Assembly: GCA_025677825.1 (NCBI GenBank)
Contig: JAIXMO010000048.1
Coordinates: forward strand, 62,001-126,000
DNA length: 64,000 nucleotides
Reading direction: 5' to 3'
Source of the DNA: Helicostylum pulchrum
Taxonomy: Eukaryota > Mucoromycota > Mucoromycetes > Mucorales > Mucoraceae
Below, in pieces: positions 11,070 to 23,208 of the stretch (positions are counted from its first letter, which is position 1; every line of letters begins with the position of its first letter). The position numbers and the translations under genes were made by a program. The notes beneath the pieces were generated by a model. That model made no database searches. It had not been told where the DNA came from and saw only the letters and a list, made by a program, of their open reading frames with translations.

Positions 11070-12034
11070 ATGTTTATTTCACCGACAACAAATCAAACAC
11101 TTAAACGAAACTCATTCCATCCAGTCCCATATGGAACAATTCCAAAGAGAAAAAAGATGGTGAGTTAAAATAAATTTTATAAACCTAGGTTTTTTTTAAA
11201 AAAGCTTATTTTTCTTTTTAGCCTGCAATTATTAAAGTAGAAAAAGAAATGACATGTAAACAGAATGACGAGGAACCAATTACAGTGAGCAGTTACATAA
11301 TATCAGCATTTACAAACTATTTTGGAGCGAAAAAAAAGCCAAGCAAGAAGTTAATTCATGGTCTGATGCCACATTCACCTACACGAAAGACAGATGCATA
11401 TATCACACCGCAAACAGTAACGGCCCCAATTACAATGCCCGGAGGTTCTCATGATGATGATGATGATTGTTGGTATCTATCCAAAAGTGATTCTAGCTCA
11501 AGTAGTTCAGGATCATCATTTAGTACTACGTCCGGAACCAGACAGCGTCGTAGTGTGAGCTCATTATCCGAAATTTTATGCGAGCATTATGTACAAAAAA
11601 CTTTAAATAATACTAGTCATAATAAGAAGTCTAGTAGTGATGTACCTTTAGAAACTTATAAAGTATTTGAGGCCTCTAGAAAGAGTAGTCATACCAAATT
11701 ATCTGTTACAGATGATGATGATGACGAAAGTTGGTTTATTTGGGATAAATTACAGAATAATACAAAAGAATGGATTCAAGTAGTTGATGAAGAGCTATTT
11801 TTACCAAAAGAAAAAGTAACTACTGATATCACAATTGCTGCCGCTGAACCTAATAATAAAAAGACCCGAAGTATTCGTGCTAATCCTGATCATTTGCGTA
11901 TGATTGTTGCTGAAGTCAATATGATGCGTGCAAACAAGATTGTCGGTCCACTCAAGTCTCGCGGTTTCTTGGCTGCAAGAGTAGATACATTCGTATCTAA
12001 TCAATCAAGTCCACTTAGATTACCTATCTTATAA
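11070..12034 (+). CDS. Uncharacterised serine-rich acidic/basic protein
   Basis: Two exons, 11070-11159 and 11222-12034, encode 300 residues. I do not recognise a named family. The N-terminus is basic with a candidate nuclear signal (IPKRKKM). The middle has two aspartate runs each followed by an aromatic pair (DDDDDCWYL and DDDDDESWFIWD), separated by a serine-rich stretch. The C-terminal 60 residues, from RSIRANPDHLRMIVAEVNMM onward, are rich in hydrophobic and charged residues in a pattern typical of a folded helical domain, and are the likeliest functional part. No signal peptide or membrane segment is visible. The paired Asp-run plus W motifs look like short linear docking motifs; that is inference. 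The exon 1 start is supported by the good coding composition of exon 1 and a clean GTGAGT donor. Confidence 0.8.
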
Positions 12035-12283
12035 CCCTTTTTTTTTCTTTCTTATTACATAATAAAATATACCCTTTTTTTTTATATAATTTTTTACTTG
12101 CAATAAAAACTCTCTTACCACACACACACACACACTCCCAGAAAATATATAAATGTATTCTACATTTTTATTTTATTCTTTTAAATATACAAACAATAAA
12201 AAGAGAAAAGGGCTGAATAAGAGACGCTATATATATAAAAATTAATGTTGCTGTATCAATGTTGATTATTGGAGGGTGTATAT

Positions 12284-12791
12284 TTAGAAACCGGGAGCTC
12301 TAACTTGTTGTTGTTGAGGTTGACCAGCAGGTTGACCATAAGGGTTACCACTGTTTAACATCTAAATTTTAAATCAAGTTAATATACAAGATTATCTCTC
12401 TCTCTCTCTCTATCTGTCAATCTCCTTTTACCTGTTGAGTTCCTTGTTGTTGCATAGCTTCCTTTTCATAAGCAACCAAAGCTTGTTCCTTTTCAATCTC
12501 CAAAGCCAAAGGTAAAACCAATAAAAACATGGAAGTGGTAATAACCCAAGCACTCTTACCTACAAAAGTGGCACCAGTCTTTCCCCAGGATGTTAAAGTA
12601 GAGACACTGTTGGAAACTCTATTTCTATGCTTGAGGGGAATAATATCCTTTAAGGCTGCGATTCTATCCAAAAGAGATTCATCCTCATCGTCAAAATCAT
12701 CTTCATCAGAGAAATCAGAGTAATCTTCTTCTTCACTCAAGACTTCAACTTGTTCGTATTGTTCAGCAGAGACTTCTTCAAGTTTAACCAT
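12284..12791 (-). CDS. TOM22: Mitochondrial import receptor subunit TOM22
   Basis: Central receptor and organiser of the TOM translocase in the mitochondrial outer membrane. Exons 12432-12791 and 12284-12361 give 145 residues. The cytosolic N-terminus is very acidic (SEEEDYSDFSDEDDFDDED), as expected for a presequence-binding receptor surface. It is followed by the conserved region SLLDRIAALKDIIP and a tail-anchor segment WVITTSMFLLVLPLALEIEK at about residues 82-101, containing the Pro that is typical of TOM22. The second exon codes for a short Gly/Pro/Gln-rich intermembrane-space tail. The gene converges with the neighbouring orphan, leaving about 250 bp between stops. Identity is strong. 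Confidence 0.92.
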
Positions 12792-14266
12792 TTTTTTTTT
12801 TTTAAATATGTAAAGTGTGAAAAAAAAAAGAAGAGAGAAAAATAAAAAAAAACTTTAAAATAGTGCGGTGAGGGCCCTTGTCTCAATTTTTAATTTTTTT
12901 ACTCAGTCTAAAAGCGCTAAAAAAAATCAGAAAAACTATAGTTTAAAATGACGTTTTTTTGTTTCACCTTTTATTTTTACTTGACGCAAAACTTGTTAAA
13001 AATCACACCCCTAAAAAAAGTTATATATCAGCTATAAGAGTGCTACAAAATACGCGTACGTGTAGGTGTATGTAAGTGTGGCTTACTTTACCAAATCAGT
13101 TCCTGTAAATCTCCTTTCTTGTGTGACCTGTTTAAAAATTCAAGTTTTTTTTCTTTTTAGCGGGATATAATAAGCGGCGAGAATGAATGTCAACTTTTTG
13201 TTGTAAATAATCAAACAGATCCACCGTTTTTTCTTTTTGGTGACAAATTAAACTAGTTTTTAACAATAGATCCGCATATTTGTATGGATATACTTATACA
13301 TTTTTTAAAAAGATACCTGTATATTCCTCTCTCCTTGCACATTATACATCATGTCAAATTGATATTGTAGGAGCCTACTAATTCGGCTGGTTGAAATGAT
13401 CATAACTGATTTATTTAACCTATTACTTAGGAAGAGTCAAAAAGGGGATGGTGAAGGATCTTACAACTAATCATCAAGCTATTAAATTGTCTGTTTCTGC
13501 TGAAAAGTTGTAGATGCTGGAAAAGGTTTTACAGGATTAAAAAAAAAAACAAAAAAAAAAGACGAAATCTTTTGTTGATCTCGTTCCTGGGCGTCAAAAT
13601 GATCTAATCCCACGAACGGTTGTAAGCAGTGCAAGCAACAACTGGAATTTTAACTACAATGGTTAACCGCACAGACTCTGTTTATGCATCCTTTTGAACT
13701 CGGCACAATATAGTTAATACTGCTGCCAGGCACATATTTAATTTAGTTAGCAACAGTGGTGTGGTTTAGCAGGAAATGTCGTTAATGCAATTATAATTTT
13801 GGAGCTTCGAAAACAAAAATAAAAATAAATAGTAAATAATCTCTTTTATAAATCCATTCTTATTTGCCGTGTAGTTTGATATCTGTTAGATACAATTTTA
13901 CTTTGTAGAAGGCGATGATCATGTCGCCAACTCTATTTACTTTTTTTAGTTATAGTTCAAAATCACCGCGGAAGGATAACCCTGATTGCGTATCACCAAA
14001 TTTAAGCCCGTTTTTCTTTTTCTTTTCTCAAGGTGGACCTATCATATGCAAATGTACCAAGTACCCAATCTCATTTAGTCCCCCTCCTCCTCCTGTATAA
14101 TTCTGTTCCCCCTGTGAGTATCCGGGCATTTTTTTTTAACAGGAAAAAGAAAACCTCAGAAGGCGGTTTTCTAAATCTTAACGGGTGACTATAAAGTGTT
14201 ACCCTTCTTTTCAATCTTTTTTTTTTCTTCTTCCTTCCTTAGTATATTTTTATTTAAAAACGAGAA
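12792..14266. other. Divergent intergenic region
   Basis: About 1.5 kb between the start of TOM22 and the start of the deaminase gene. AT-rich with T and A tracts, including a T/C-rich stretch just before 14267. I see no coding sequence with credible structure and no RNA gene. Confidence 0.5.
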
Positions 14267-15628
14267 ATGAGATTAGTTATAAGAAATGATTATGATCAAG
14301 TATCAGAATGGGTTGGTAAGAACATTACCTCTTCTTTCTTTATTTTTATTACAAAGTAACTTAACTTTATAATTAGCACATTATATCAAAGAACGTATAA
14401 ACCAATTTGAACCTTCCAAGGATAGACCGTTTGTACTTGGTTTACCAACCGGATCTTCACCTTTAAGTGCCTACAGAAGACTAGCAGAATTCTGTCAAGA
14501 AGGCAAACTATCATTTAAGCACGTCATTACTTTTAATATGGATGAATATGTTGGAATACCACGGTTAGTATATTTTCCCTTTATTTTCCACACACACACA
14601 CACCTTTTTTTTTTCTCACACGCACACAATACAATACTTTTTTTTTTCTGAACGAAAAAAGTTCCCATAAACAATCTTATTATTCATTTATGTGGACACA
14701 TTTGTTTAAAAATATAGATATTCCTGAAGAAAATATAAATTTTTTGGACGGTAATGCATCTGATTTAGAAGAAGAGTGTCGTCGTTATGAAGCAGAGATT
14801 GCAAAATATGGAGGTATCGAATTGTTTATTGGAGGTATTGGGCCTGATGGTCACATTGCCTTTAATGAGCCTGGGTCTTCTCTCACGTCTCGTACCAGAG
14901 TAAAGACTTTGGCTTATGAAACTATAATTGCTAATGCTAGATTCTTTGATGGTGATATTACAAAAGTACCTAAATTGGCCTTAACTGTTGGTGTAGCGTA
15001 AGTTCCATACGTACACATTGAATTAACATAACAGAGATTCAAGCTTTTTTATTTATTTATTATTTATTTTAATTGCGTAGTACTGTCATGGATGCAAGAG
15101 AAGTTTGTATTATTATTACAGGTGCTCACAGAAGGTAATGCAAAAAAAATAAAAATTGACAGGGAAATATTTAATTAAAACCCCTATTTCATGTAGCATT
15201 GCATTATCTAAATGTGTAGAAGAAGGTGTAAATCATATGTGGACAGTTTCTGCTATTCAAATGCATCCTAAAGGTTTAATTGTTTGTGATGAAGATGCAA
15301 CACTTGAACTTCACGTCAAGGTAAGATATTTACATCTTATACAACTAGATGATTTTTCTAATATTGTTTCTTTTTTTTTTAGACTGTAAAATATTTTAAA
15401 TCAATTGAACACGTACATCAATCATTGATTGGACAGGAGAATTTAGGATTACAAGGCGAATTATTATCAAGCGAAAAAGTAAAACGATCCGTTAAATTAA
15501 GTCGAGATATGATGGTAAGAAAATTAATGAATGCTGAATTATCAGAGGAGGAAGACGATGATATCTTTCAAGATTTACGATACACTACTCAAAAAAAGAG
15601 ACGTCTTGCCTATTCATCTTCCCCATAA
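14267..15628 (+). CDS. NAG1: Glucosamine-6-phosphate deaminase
   Basis: Converts glucosamine 6-phosphate to fructose 6-phosphate and ammonia, the last step in the use of N-acetylglucosamine and chitin breakdown products. Six exons (14267-14315, 14377-14563, 14662-14997, 15081-15134, 15197-15320, 15383-15628) give 331 residues. Diagnostic motifs are present in order: [16 protein letters not shown], the catalytic region [29 protein letters not shown], and a later hydrophobic core with [16 protein letters not shown]. The protein is about 55-60 residues longer than the usual enzyme, and the extra C-terminus is charged ([22 protein letters not shown]). The gene ends only 36 bp from the stop of the convergent histidinol phosphatase gene, so the two 3' UTRs must overlap. 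Identity is secure; the symbol follows yeast (Candida) usage. Confidence 0.93.
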
Positions 15629-15664
15629 AACTTTATATATATCACAAATTCATGTAATTTCTTT

Positions 15665-16706
15665 CTACCAATCTTTTATTCCTTTCCAAAACTCATCATC
15701 TAATATATTTAAATGCTCTTTTACAATAACCTTGTTATTTTTCTGACTTAAGTAGTAGATTGTACTAACTCCTGTTTCGAGCAAGTATTGAGGTAACTTT
15801 TCATAAAATAATCCAACATCCTTTGGTCCATGACAATCATCAGATAAAGTGAATTTACCTCCCTTTTCATTAATCACCTAAACCATACACATATATTTAC
15901 ATTAAACCCTCACTAATAATAATAATAATAACAATAAAGCTTACTTGAATAATATCTCTTTGAGGATACGCATCACGCAACCCTTTCTTCCAAGATCTAG
16001 AATTGATTTCAAATAATCCTCCATACCCAACCACATAATCAATATTACGAATCACTCGTTCCCAAACATGGGGTAACAACAAAGTTTGATCGGCCACAGT
16101 TTGATCAGCAAAGATACGGATCAAATCAAAATGACCTACAACTTCAGGTCGCACCGATTTAAGCATAATATACTGCTCGTCAAAGTACCGTACATAAAGT
16201 TGGTCTAATTCACCATTGACCTGGTTTAACGCGTCCGCGTACAACTCGGGTGAAAAATCGATAGGGATCGCATTGACATGATGAAGTGATCCAACTACAT
16301 AATCAGCTGTAAACATCTTTCGTAACTGATCAACATGATGAGCATAATCCTTATTAATAAACTCAATCTCTGCTCCAACCAAAAGTGAAATTTGATCTTT
16401 ATATAATTCTTTTAAACGTTTAGCTTCTATTTGAAAATCTGCATATGTTGCAGCTAATGTCTTTGGTGTACAACAAGCCTAAAAAGTATGTTTGTTAACA
16501 ACAACAAATATTTTTGTGTGATTTTTTTTTTTTATATGTACCTCTATTTCTTCAGGATAGAGTTCTGAATCATCATATCTAGGCATATGTTCACTTAACC
16601 CGTACCCATGAAACCCTTTACGAATAGCTTCTTTAACAACGTCTTCTAAAAGACCGTACCCATGTTTACAAAATTGTCCCGAGTGACTATGATATGAATA
16701 AGGCAT
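15665..16706 (-). CDS. HIS2: Histidinol-phosphatase (PHP family)
   Basis: Hydrolyses L-histidinol phosphate in histidine biosynthesis. Exons 16542-16706, 15945-16478 and 15665-15877 encode 303 residues, with all introns in phase 0. The metal-binding pattern of the PHP phosphoesterase family is intact: HSHSGQF near the N-terminus, GLSEHMPRYDDSELYPEE, GAEIEFI, VGSLHHV, VVGHFDLIRIF, GLFEINSRSWKKG and FTLSDDCHGP. The length matches the fungal monofunctional HIS2 type. Its start faces the DAHP synthase gene across an 878-bp region that carries a TGAGTCA element, and its tail abuts the deaminase gene. General amino-acid control of both divergent genes is a reasonable inference. Confidence 0.95.
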
Positions 16707-16900
16707 TTTTATATAAGAAAAAGAAGGAAAGGGGGGTAACTAACAAAAAGTAATGAAGAGATACAGACCCAGTCACTTTTTTTTTTTTTGACATTCCTCA
16801 AAAAAAAAATCGCGCTTAACTCCCTAAAAGCAGACCACTTCTTGTGAAACTATAAAATGAAACTCACATTTCAAAAAAAAAAAAGTCATTATTAGTCATT

Positions 16901-16930
16901 TGGACGCATTTGGACGCATTTGGACGCATT
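16901..16930. repeat. Three tandem copies of a 10-bp unit
   Basis: The unit TGGACGCATT occurs three times without change and is followed by a partial, altered copy (TTTACGCA). Position in a divergent promoter suggests a cluster of binding sites, but no factor is known to me for this unit. Confidence 0.9.
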
Positions 16931-17489
16931 TTTACGCAGACTGAAACTATTACATGATGAGAAATGGCGCGATTAAACATAATTGGAATAAAAAGATTAG
17001 ATAAACTTTATCCCCAACAGATGTAGATTTCTTGTAGTATATAAACCCTTTGTTTGTTTTTTATTTTTACTTATTTCTCTTTTGCTTTGGTTCCTGGGGA
17101 AAAAGACCACCGAGACCCTTCTTCTTTTTTTGACAGGTATTATGAAACTCGCTCGACTTTAAAATTTCTCTCTAGTCCCTTGATTGACAATTTTGAGCTA
17201 TACTTTTATTGGGATCCGTCATGAAACCATTACTACATAATACCCTTTTTTTTTAAAAAAAAAAAAACCTCAGTCATTACTAGCACTTATTCAACATTGA
17301 AGTGTGTATTCAAATATATTGTTAGCGATCCATTGATTTAACTACACATACAATCGGGCTCAATTGTCCGATTTACCAAGTTTAAAACCGCAATCTGGGA
17401 TAAAAAGTGTTTATGTAATGGACCCGCATTTGGTTAACGTTTGTGTCAGTTCCGATATCATTGGCCAAACAAAACTGTATAACGCATTG

Positions 17490-17496
17490 TGAGTCA
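17490..17496 (+). promoter_or_regulatory. Gcn4/AP-1 type element TGAGTCA
   Basis: An exact match to the bZIP consensus TGA(G/C)TCA, lying 89 bp upstream of the DAHP synthase start. DAHP synthase genes are classic targets of the Gcn4/CPC1 general-control factor in other fungi, so the site is plausible as the regulatory element; binding is not shown. Confidence 0.55.
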
Positions 17497-17584
17497 GATT
17501 TTATTTTATTTTATTTATATTCTCTAATTTTTTTTATCATCATTATTTTCTTTTTTTATTATCTTATCCCCCCCTCTTAAAAAG

Positions 17585-19158
<1,574 letters not shown>

Positions 19159-20599
19159 ATTTCATAAAAAAAACCCCCACAAAAATTTTATTTAGATGAC
19201 ACCCCCTTTAATTTTTTTTTCTTTCTTTTTTTATGTACAAATAAAAATAAAAGCTCGTAGTATGCAATAATTCAATTTTTTTCACTAAATCCTTAAATTG
19301 ACAATAGAGCGACTGTAACTAATTAACTACACGTATTTTATTAACTTATTTTGGTGCAATCTATTCCTGTGACAATCTAATTTATTATCTCAAAACACCA
19401 CACCTAGTGTAAATATACATGTATAAAAAACGTTGATTGAAAGGAGCGTTCTCGTCATGGTTTTTGAATTTTATATAACAATCTACTTATAGCATATAGA
19501 AAAGAAAAAATTACTGCTGTGTTTATTGGCTTAATAAAGAGAAACAGGTACAACAACAACAAAAAACACTCATAATGCTGATAATGCTGTAGCTTTGCGG
19601 GAAAGTCTCACTGAGAAAAAAATTGTGCTCTATCTACCCCCATCTATCCATCCAACCAACCAATCCACCCTTGTTTTAAGGTACTTGTTACCTTTATCGT
19701 TGTGGAAAAAATTTCACTTAAAACCGCTGAAAAACCGCTGAAAAATTTTAGCGGTAAAAATACTAAAAGATTGCATTTTCAGTGTTAAGAACGCTCAAAA
19801 ATTTCAGTATTTTTCAGTTGTTCGGTATTTTCAGTGATAAAATTTAGCTGTTTTTAATTGTACATTTTCACAATTAAAATTCAATGGATTTTTTTAGTAA
19901 TAAACATTTTTATCCACTTACAGTATTACTTATATCTGTTTTCCTTTATTATCTTTATTCTACCTATCGCAGGATCGAGCGATACCAATGCTCACTTACC
20001 TGCCAACAGCAATAACCCCAAGTCTTTCGCAAGTTCAAGCAATACTAATTTGAATACACCAGCCTCCACATTAGACGTTAATGCCTCTATCACAACTGAT
20101 AACTGGCCCGACTATATTGAAAACGCAAAGTCAAAATAAGAGACCTCATCAAAAGAAAAGCGGGCAAGATTATTGAATTGCGTAAACGACTGAAAATATT
20201 GATGTTTTTTAATATCTACAGTTATGTAAGCCAAATTAAAATTTATTCAATAAACTAAAGAGTTAGTTTTTTCAAGTAAATATTACACGTAATTGTCATC
20301 AAACAGTTTTTGGTATTACGACTTAGAGAGGGTGATTGTATCGACTTGATCATGAAACTGAAAAAAATAGGATGTATATATATTGACGCTTTATAATCTC
20401 TTTGTCGTCTGGTACTATGAGCATTGTATATATTTCGTTCCGTATGCGTCTACTAATTAAAAAAAAAACGGTTCTTCTAAAAAATAATAACATCCAATTA
20501 CCTTTCAACACAAATACACCCCGCTTTGACGCAGCCTTTTAGTAACTTTTTTTTTTTTTTTTTGAGAAAGTGTCAAGATATCTTTTTCTTTTGCAAGTA
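19159..20599. other. Intergenic region with repeats and a coding relic
   Basis: Holds a stretch with repeated CCGCTGAAAA and TTTCAG-like units at about 19720-19850, including the near-palindrome CCGCTGAAAAATTTTAGCGG at 19735-19754, then a coding-like fragment at about 19970-20205. The rest is AT-rich promoter DNA for the DnaJ gene. Confidence 0.5.
19970..20205 (+). pseudogene. Frameshifted coding fragment, unknown family
   Basis: After a CAG that resembles an acceptor, one frame reads as an Asn/Ser/Thr-rich low-complexity domain (SSNTNLNTPASTLDVNASIT) ending in DNWPDYIENAKSK and a stop. One base further on, the next frame continues with a strongly basic helix (IRDLIKRKAGKIIELRKRLK). The two halves look like a single protein joined across a frameshift. 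The upstream region has palindromic repeats that could belong to an element end. Family not recognised. Confidence 0.35.
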
Positions 20600-21987
20600 A
20601 TGCGTGGCTCAATAACTTGGGTACTTCTATTCACTTTGACCTTACTGGTCACGGTTATTGTAGCTTCTACAGACTACTATAAAATCCTCGATGTTCCTCG
20701 CGATGCACAAAAGGCACAAATCAAGCGACACTTTAAAAAATTATCTAGAGTTTACCATCCTGATAAGAATTCTGGTGACGAAGCAGCTTCTCAAAAGTTT
20801 ATGGAAATTGCTAATGGTAATATTCTATCAGACAACTCATTGACAACTCATTGACAACTCATTGCTTTTTTTTTTTAAAAAACAAAACGTATAGCTTATG
20901 AAGTTTTAATGGACGATGAAAAGAGATCTATTTACGATCGTTACGGAGAAGAAGGATTAAAGAATGGTGGAGGTGGAGGAGGCCATGGATTCGGTGGAGG
21001 AGATCCGTTTGATATATTTTCACATTTCTTTGGAGGAGGAGGAGGACATCGACAAGGACATCAGGAACGCAGAGGCCCTGATATTAATATCCCACTTGAG
21101 GTTACACTTGAAGATTTATATAACGGAGCCGAGATTGAAGTAGATATTTCAAAACAAGTATTATGTGATCATTGTCACGGTAGTGGTGCTCGTCGCCCTG
21201 AAGATATTCATACCTGTAACACCTGTGATGGCCGTGGTGTAGTTGTTCGACGTGCTCAAGTTGCACCTGGCATGTTCCAACAATTCCAACAAGAATGTAC
21301 TGCCTGTAACGGTAAAGGTAAAATTACTGAACATGTCTGTCCTAGCTGCTCCGGTAATAAGGTTCGCAGAGGTAATGAAAACTATTCTATTCATATTGAA
21401 AGAGGTATGAACGATGCACATAAGATTGTAAGTATTTTATTAAAAAAAGAAAAGAAAAGAGACTAGTTAATTAATGTATTATACAAACACGATTTAGATC
21501 CTTGACGAAGAAGCGGATGAGTCCCCAGATACTATTCCCGGAAACATTGTATTCGTCACCAGAACTGCTCCACATCCTACATTTGAAAGACGAGGCGATA
21601 ATTTGTATACCAAACAACACATCACATTGATTGAAGCTCTTGTCGGTTTCAAGAAGACAATGTCCCATTTAGATAATTCTATTATTGAACTGGAGAGATT
21701 GGGTATTACTCAATATGGATATGTACAAACAATCAAAGGATTAGGTATGCCGCATCAAGATAATCATTCACAACACGGTGATTTATTTGTTGAATACAAT
21801 GTTGTGTTCCCTACCGAGATAGATCAAGAAACTATTGAATGTAAAGTATTAAAATACGTCATGTTACTATACAGTAAAAAAAAGAAAAAAAAAGAGTACT
21901 TACATTATATTTTTCGTTTCAGATTTGAAAAAAGGAAGTACATTTCCTACCAAAAACCAACCTAAATTAGTGCATCAAGAGCTATAG
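20600..21987 (+). CDS. ER-lumenal DnaJ (Hsp40) co-chaperone, Scj1/ERdj3-like
   Basis: Co-chaperone that stimulates the ATPase of the lumenal Hsp70 (BiP) in protein folding and quality control. Exons 20600-20816, 20895-21427, 21498-21840 and 21923-21987 give 385 residues. An N-terminal signal peptide ([17 protein letters not shown]) is followed by a J domain with the HPD triad (VYHPDKNSG), a Gly/Phe-rich linker, and a zinc-finger domain with four Cys pairs ([32 protein letters not shown]), the last repeat being degenerate. The C-terminal substrate domain follows, and the final four residues are HQEL. The short last exon is needed to supply this tail, which reads as a variant H/KDEL retention signal. 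The ATG at 20600 was chosen because it opens the signal peptide directly. Identity as ER type A/B Hsp40 is strong. Confidence 0.93.
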
Positions 21988-22221
21988 ATTATTACGCATT
22001 TTTAAAAATAAATCATAAGCCTGTTAGTGCCACATGTCATACGAAAGAAGTTTATATATTCATACATAATCAGGTGAATATACAACACGTTGTAAACAAA
22101 CGTTTTAGTTTTTTTTTATAAGCACAAACGACTTTTTTTTTGTGTTAAACTACTATTTTCTTGCCTTTTTTCCCCTCTTTTTTTTTTATATTTCATTGTT
22201 CAATTTTCTTAATAATATTGC

Positions 22222-22916
22222 ATGGACCCGTATCGCAGTCATCCTCCATCCCTATCAGGATATCAACCCTTTATGGGTACTCCTCATCGTAACTCATTAA
22301 GTCTGTACCAAACACCAGGTGTTGCCCCTTATCCCATGCCGAATGATTGTAAGTAGAATTTTATTTTTGTGCGAAAAAAAAAAAAAAAAGACAATGAAAA
22401 TGAAAATGAAAAAAGAGGAGTGTTTTGCATATACAGCTTTTTTTTTTTTAAAAAAAAAAACCGTGATACATAGATAGCTCATTTCCACTTCAGCAAATGC
22501 ATATGCACCAGCCGCCACCATCTTACCCGCTATCGCACCCACCATACGGTGGTATGGACCCACACTACCATCAACAAATATTAGACGATGAACCCTCATG
22601 TTTTGATAGGTAAGATTTTAACGCAGACAGTTTTCATGCATACACAAAAAATTAATTGCGGTGCAGTCTTTTAGAAACCATATGTTGCTGCTTCGGATTT
22701 GGTCCTCAAAACCACCACGAAGTAATGTACCGCCACGAATTACAACGGAGACGCTTAATTGCCAAAGAAGAAAGAAATAGAATGGCTCAATATCAAAAAG
22801 AAAATCAAAGAATAATGCAATTACAACAACAACATTTAGCACAACAATCTTCCACGGTAACAAAACCAAGTTCTATAAAAACAACTGCTGCGACTATCGC
22901 GGAGACTACCGCGTAA
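22222..22916 (+). CDS. Uncharacterised Pro/His/Tyr-rich protein with a Cys cluster
   Basis: Three exons, 22222-22348, 22474-22609 and 22667-22916, give 170 residues. The exon 2 acceptor at 22473 was selected because it keeps the frame that reads YSSFPLQQMHMHQPPPSYP; the nearer CAG changes frame. The first half is proline, tyrosine and histidine rich. The centre has LLETICCCFGFGP, three adjacent cysteines in a hydrophobic patch, a pattern typical of S-palmitoylated membrane-attached proteins. The C-terminal third is a charged helix rich in Arg, Gln and Glu (RRRLIAKEERNRMAQYQKEN) ending in a Thr/Ala-rich tail. No signal peptide. I do not recognise the family; peripheral membrane attachment is inference. 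Confidence 0.75.
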
Positions 22917-23208
22917 TACTACTACCACAACAACAACAATAACAACAACAACGAAAACGGGTTTTTTTTACCCTTCACAAATAGATTTTTATGCAAATAG
23001 CATAATGAAATGTCAAAACAAGGTAGTTCCCTTTAAACTGATAACTTTCCCTATCTCCTTCTTTTTTTTTCCTTCTCTATATACAAAATAATACTCGTAC
23101 ATTAAAAAAAAGGCTATGCTAGATATATAAAAAGGGTTTTTTTCTTGTCTCTTTTTTTTTTTTTTTTTTTTTTTTTGCTTTATATATTTAAATTATTATA
23201 TTAAAAAA

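Larger units (their letters stand above)
16707..17584. promoter_or_regulatory. Shared divergent promoter of HIS2 and DAHP synthase
   Basis: The 878-bp region lies between the start codons of two amino-acid biosynthesis genes. It contains three exact tandem copies of TGGACGCATT at 16901-16930 and a TGAGTCA element at 17490-17496. It also has T/A tracts, and T-rich DNA before the DAHP synthase start. Confidence 0.6.
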
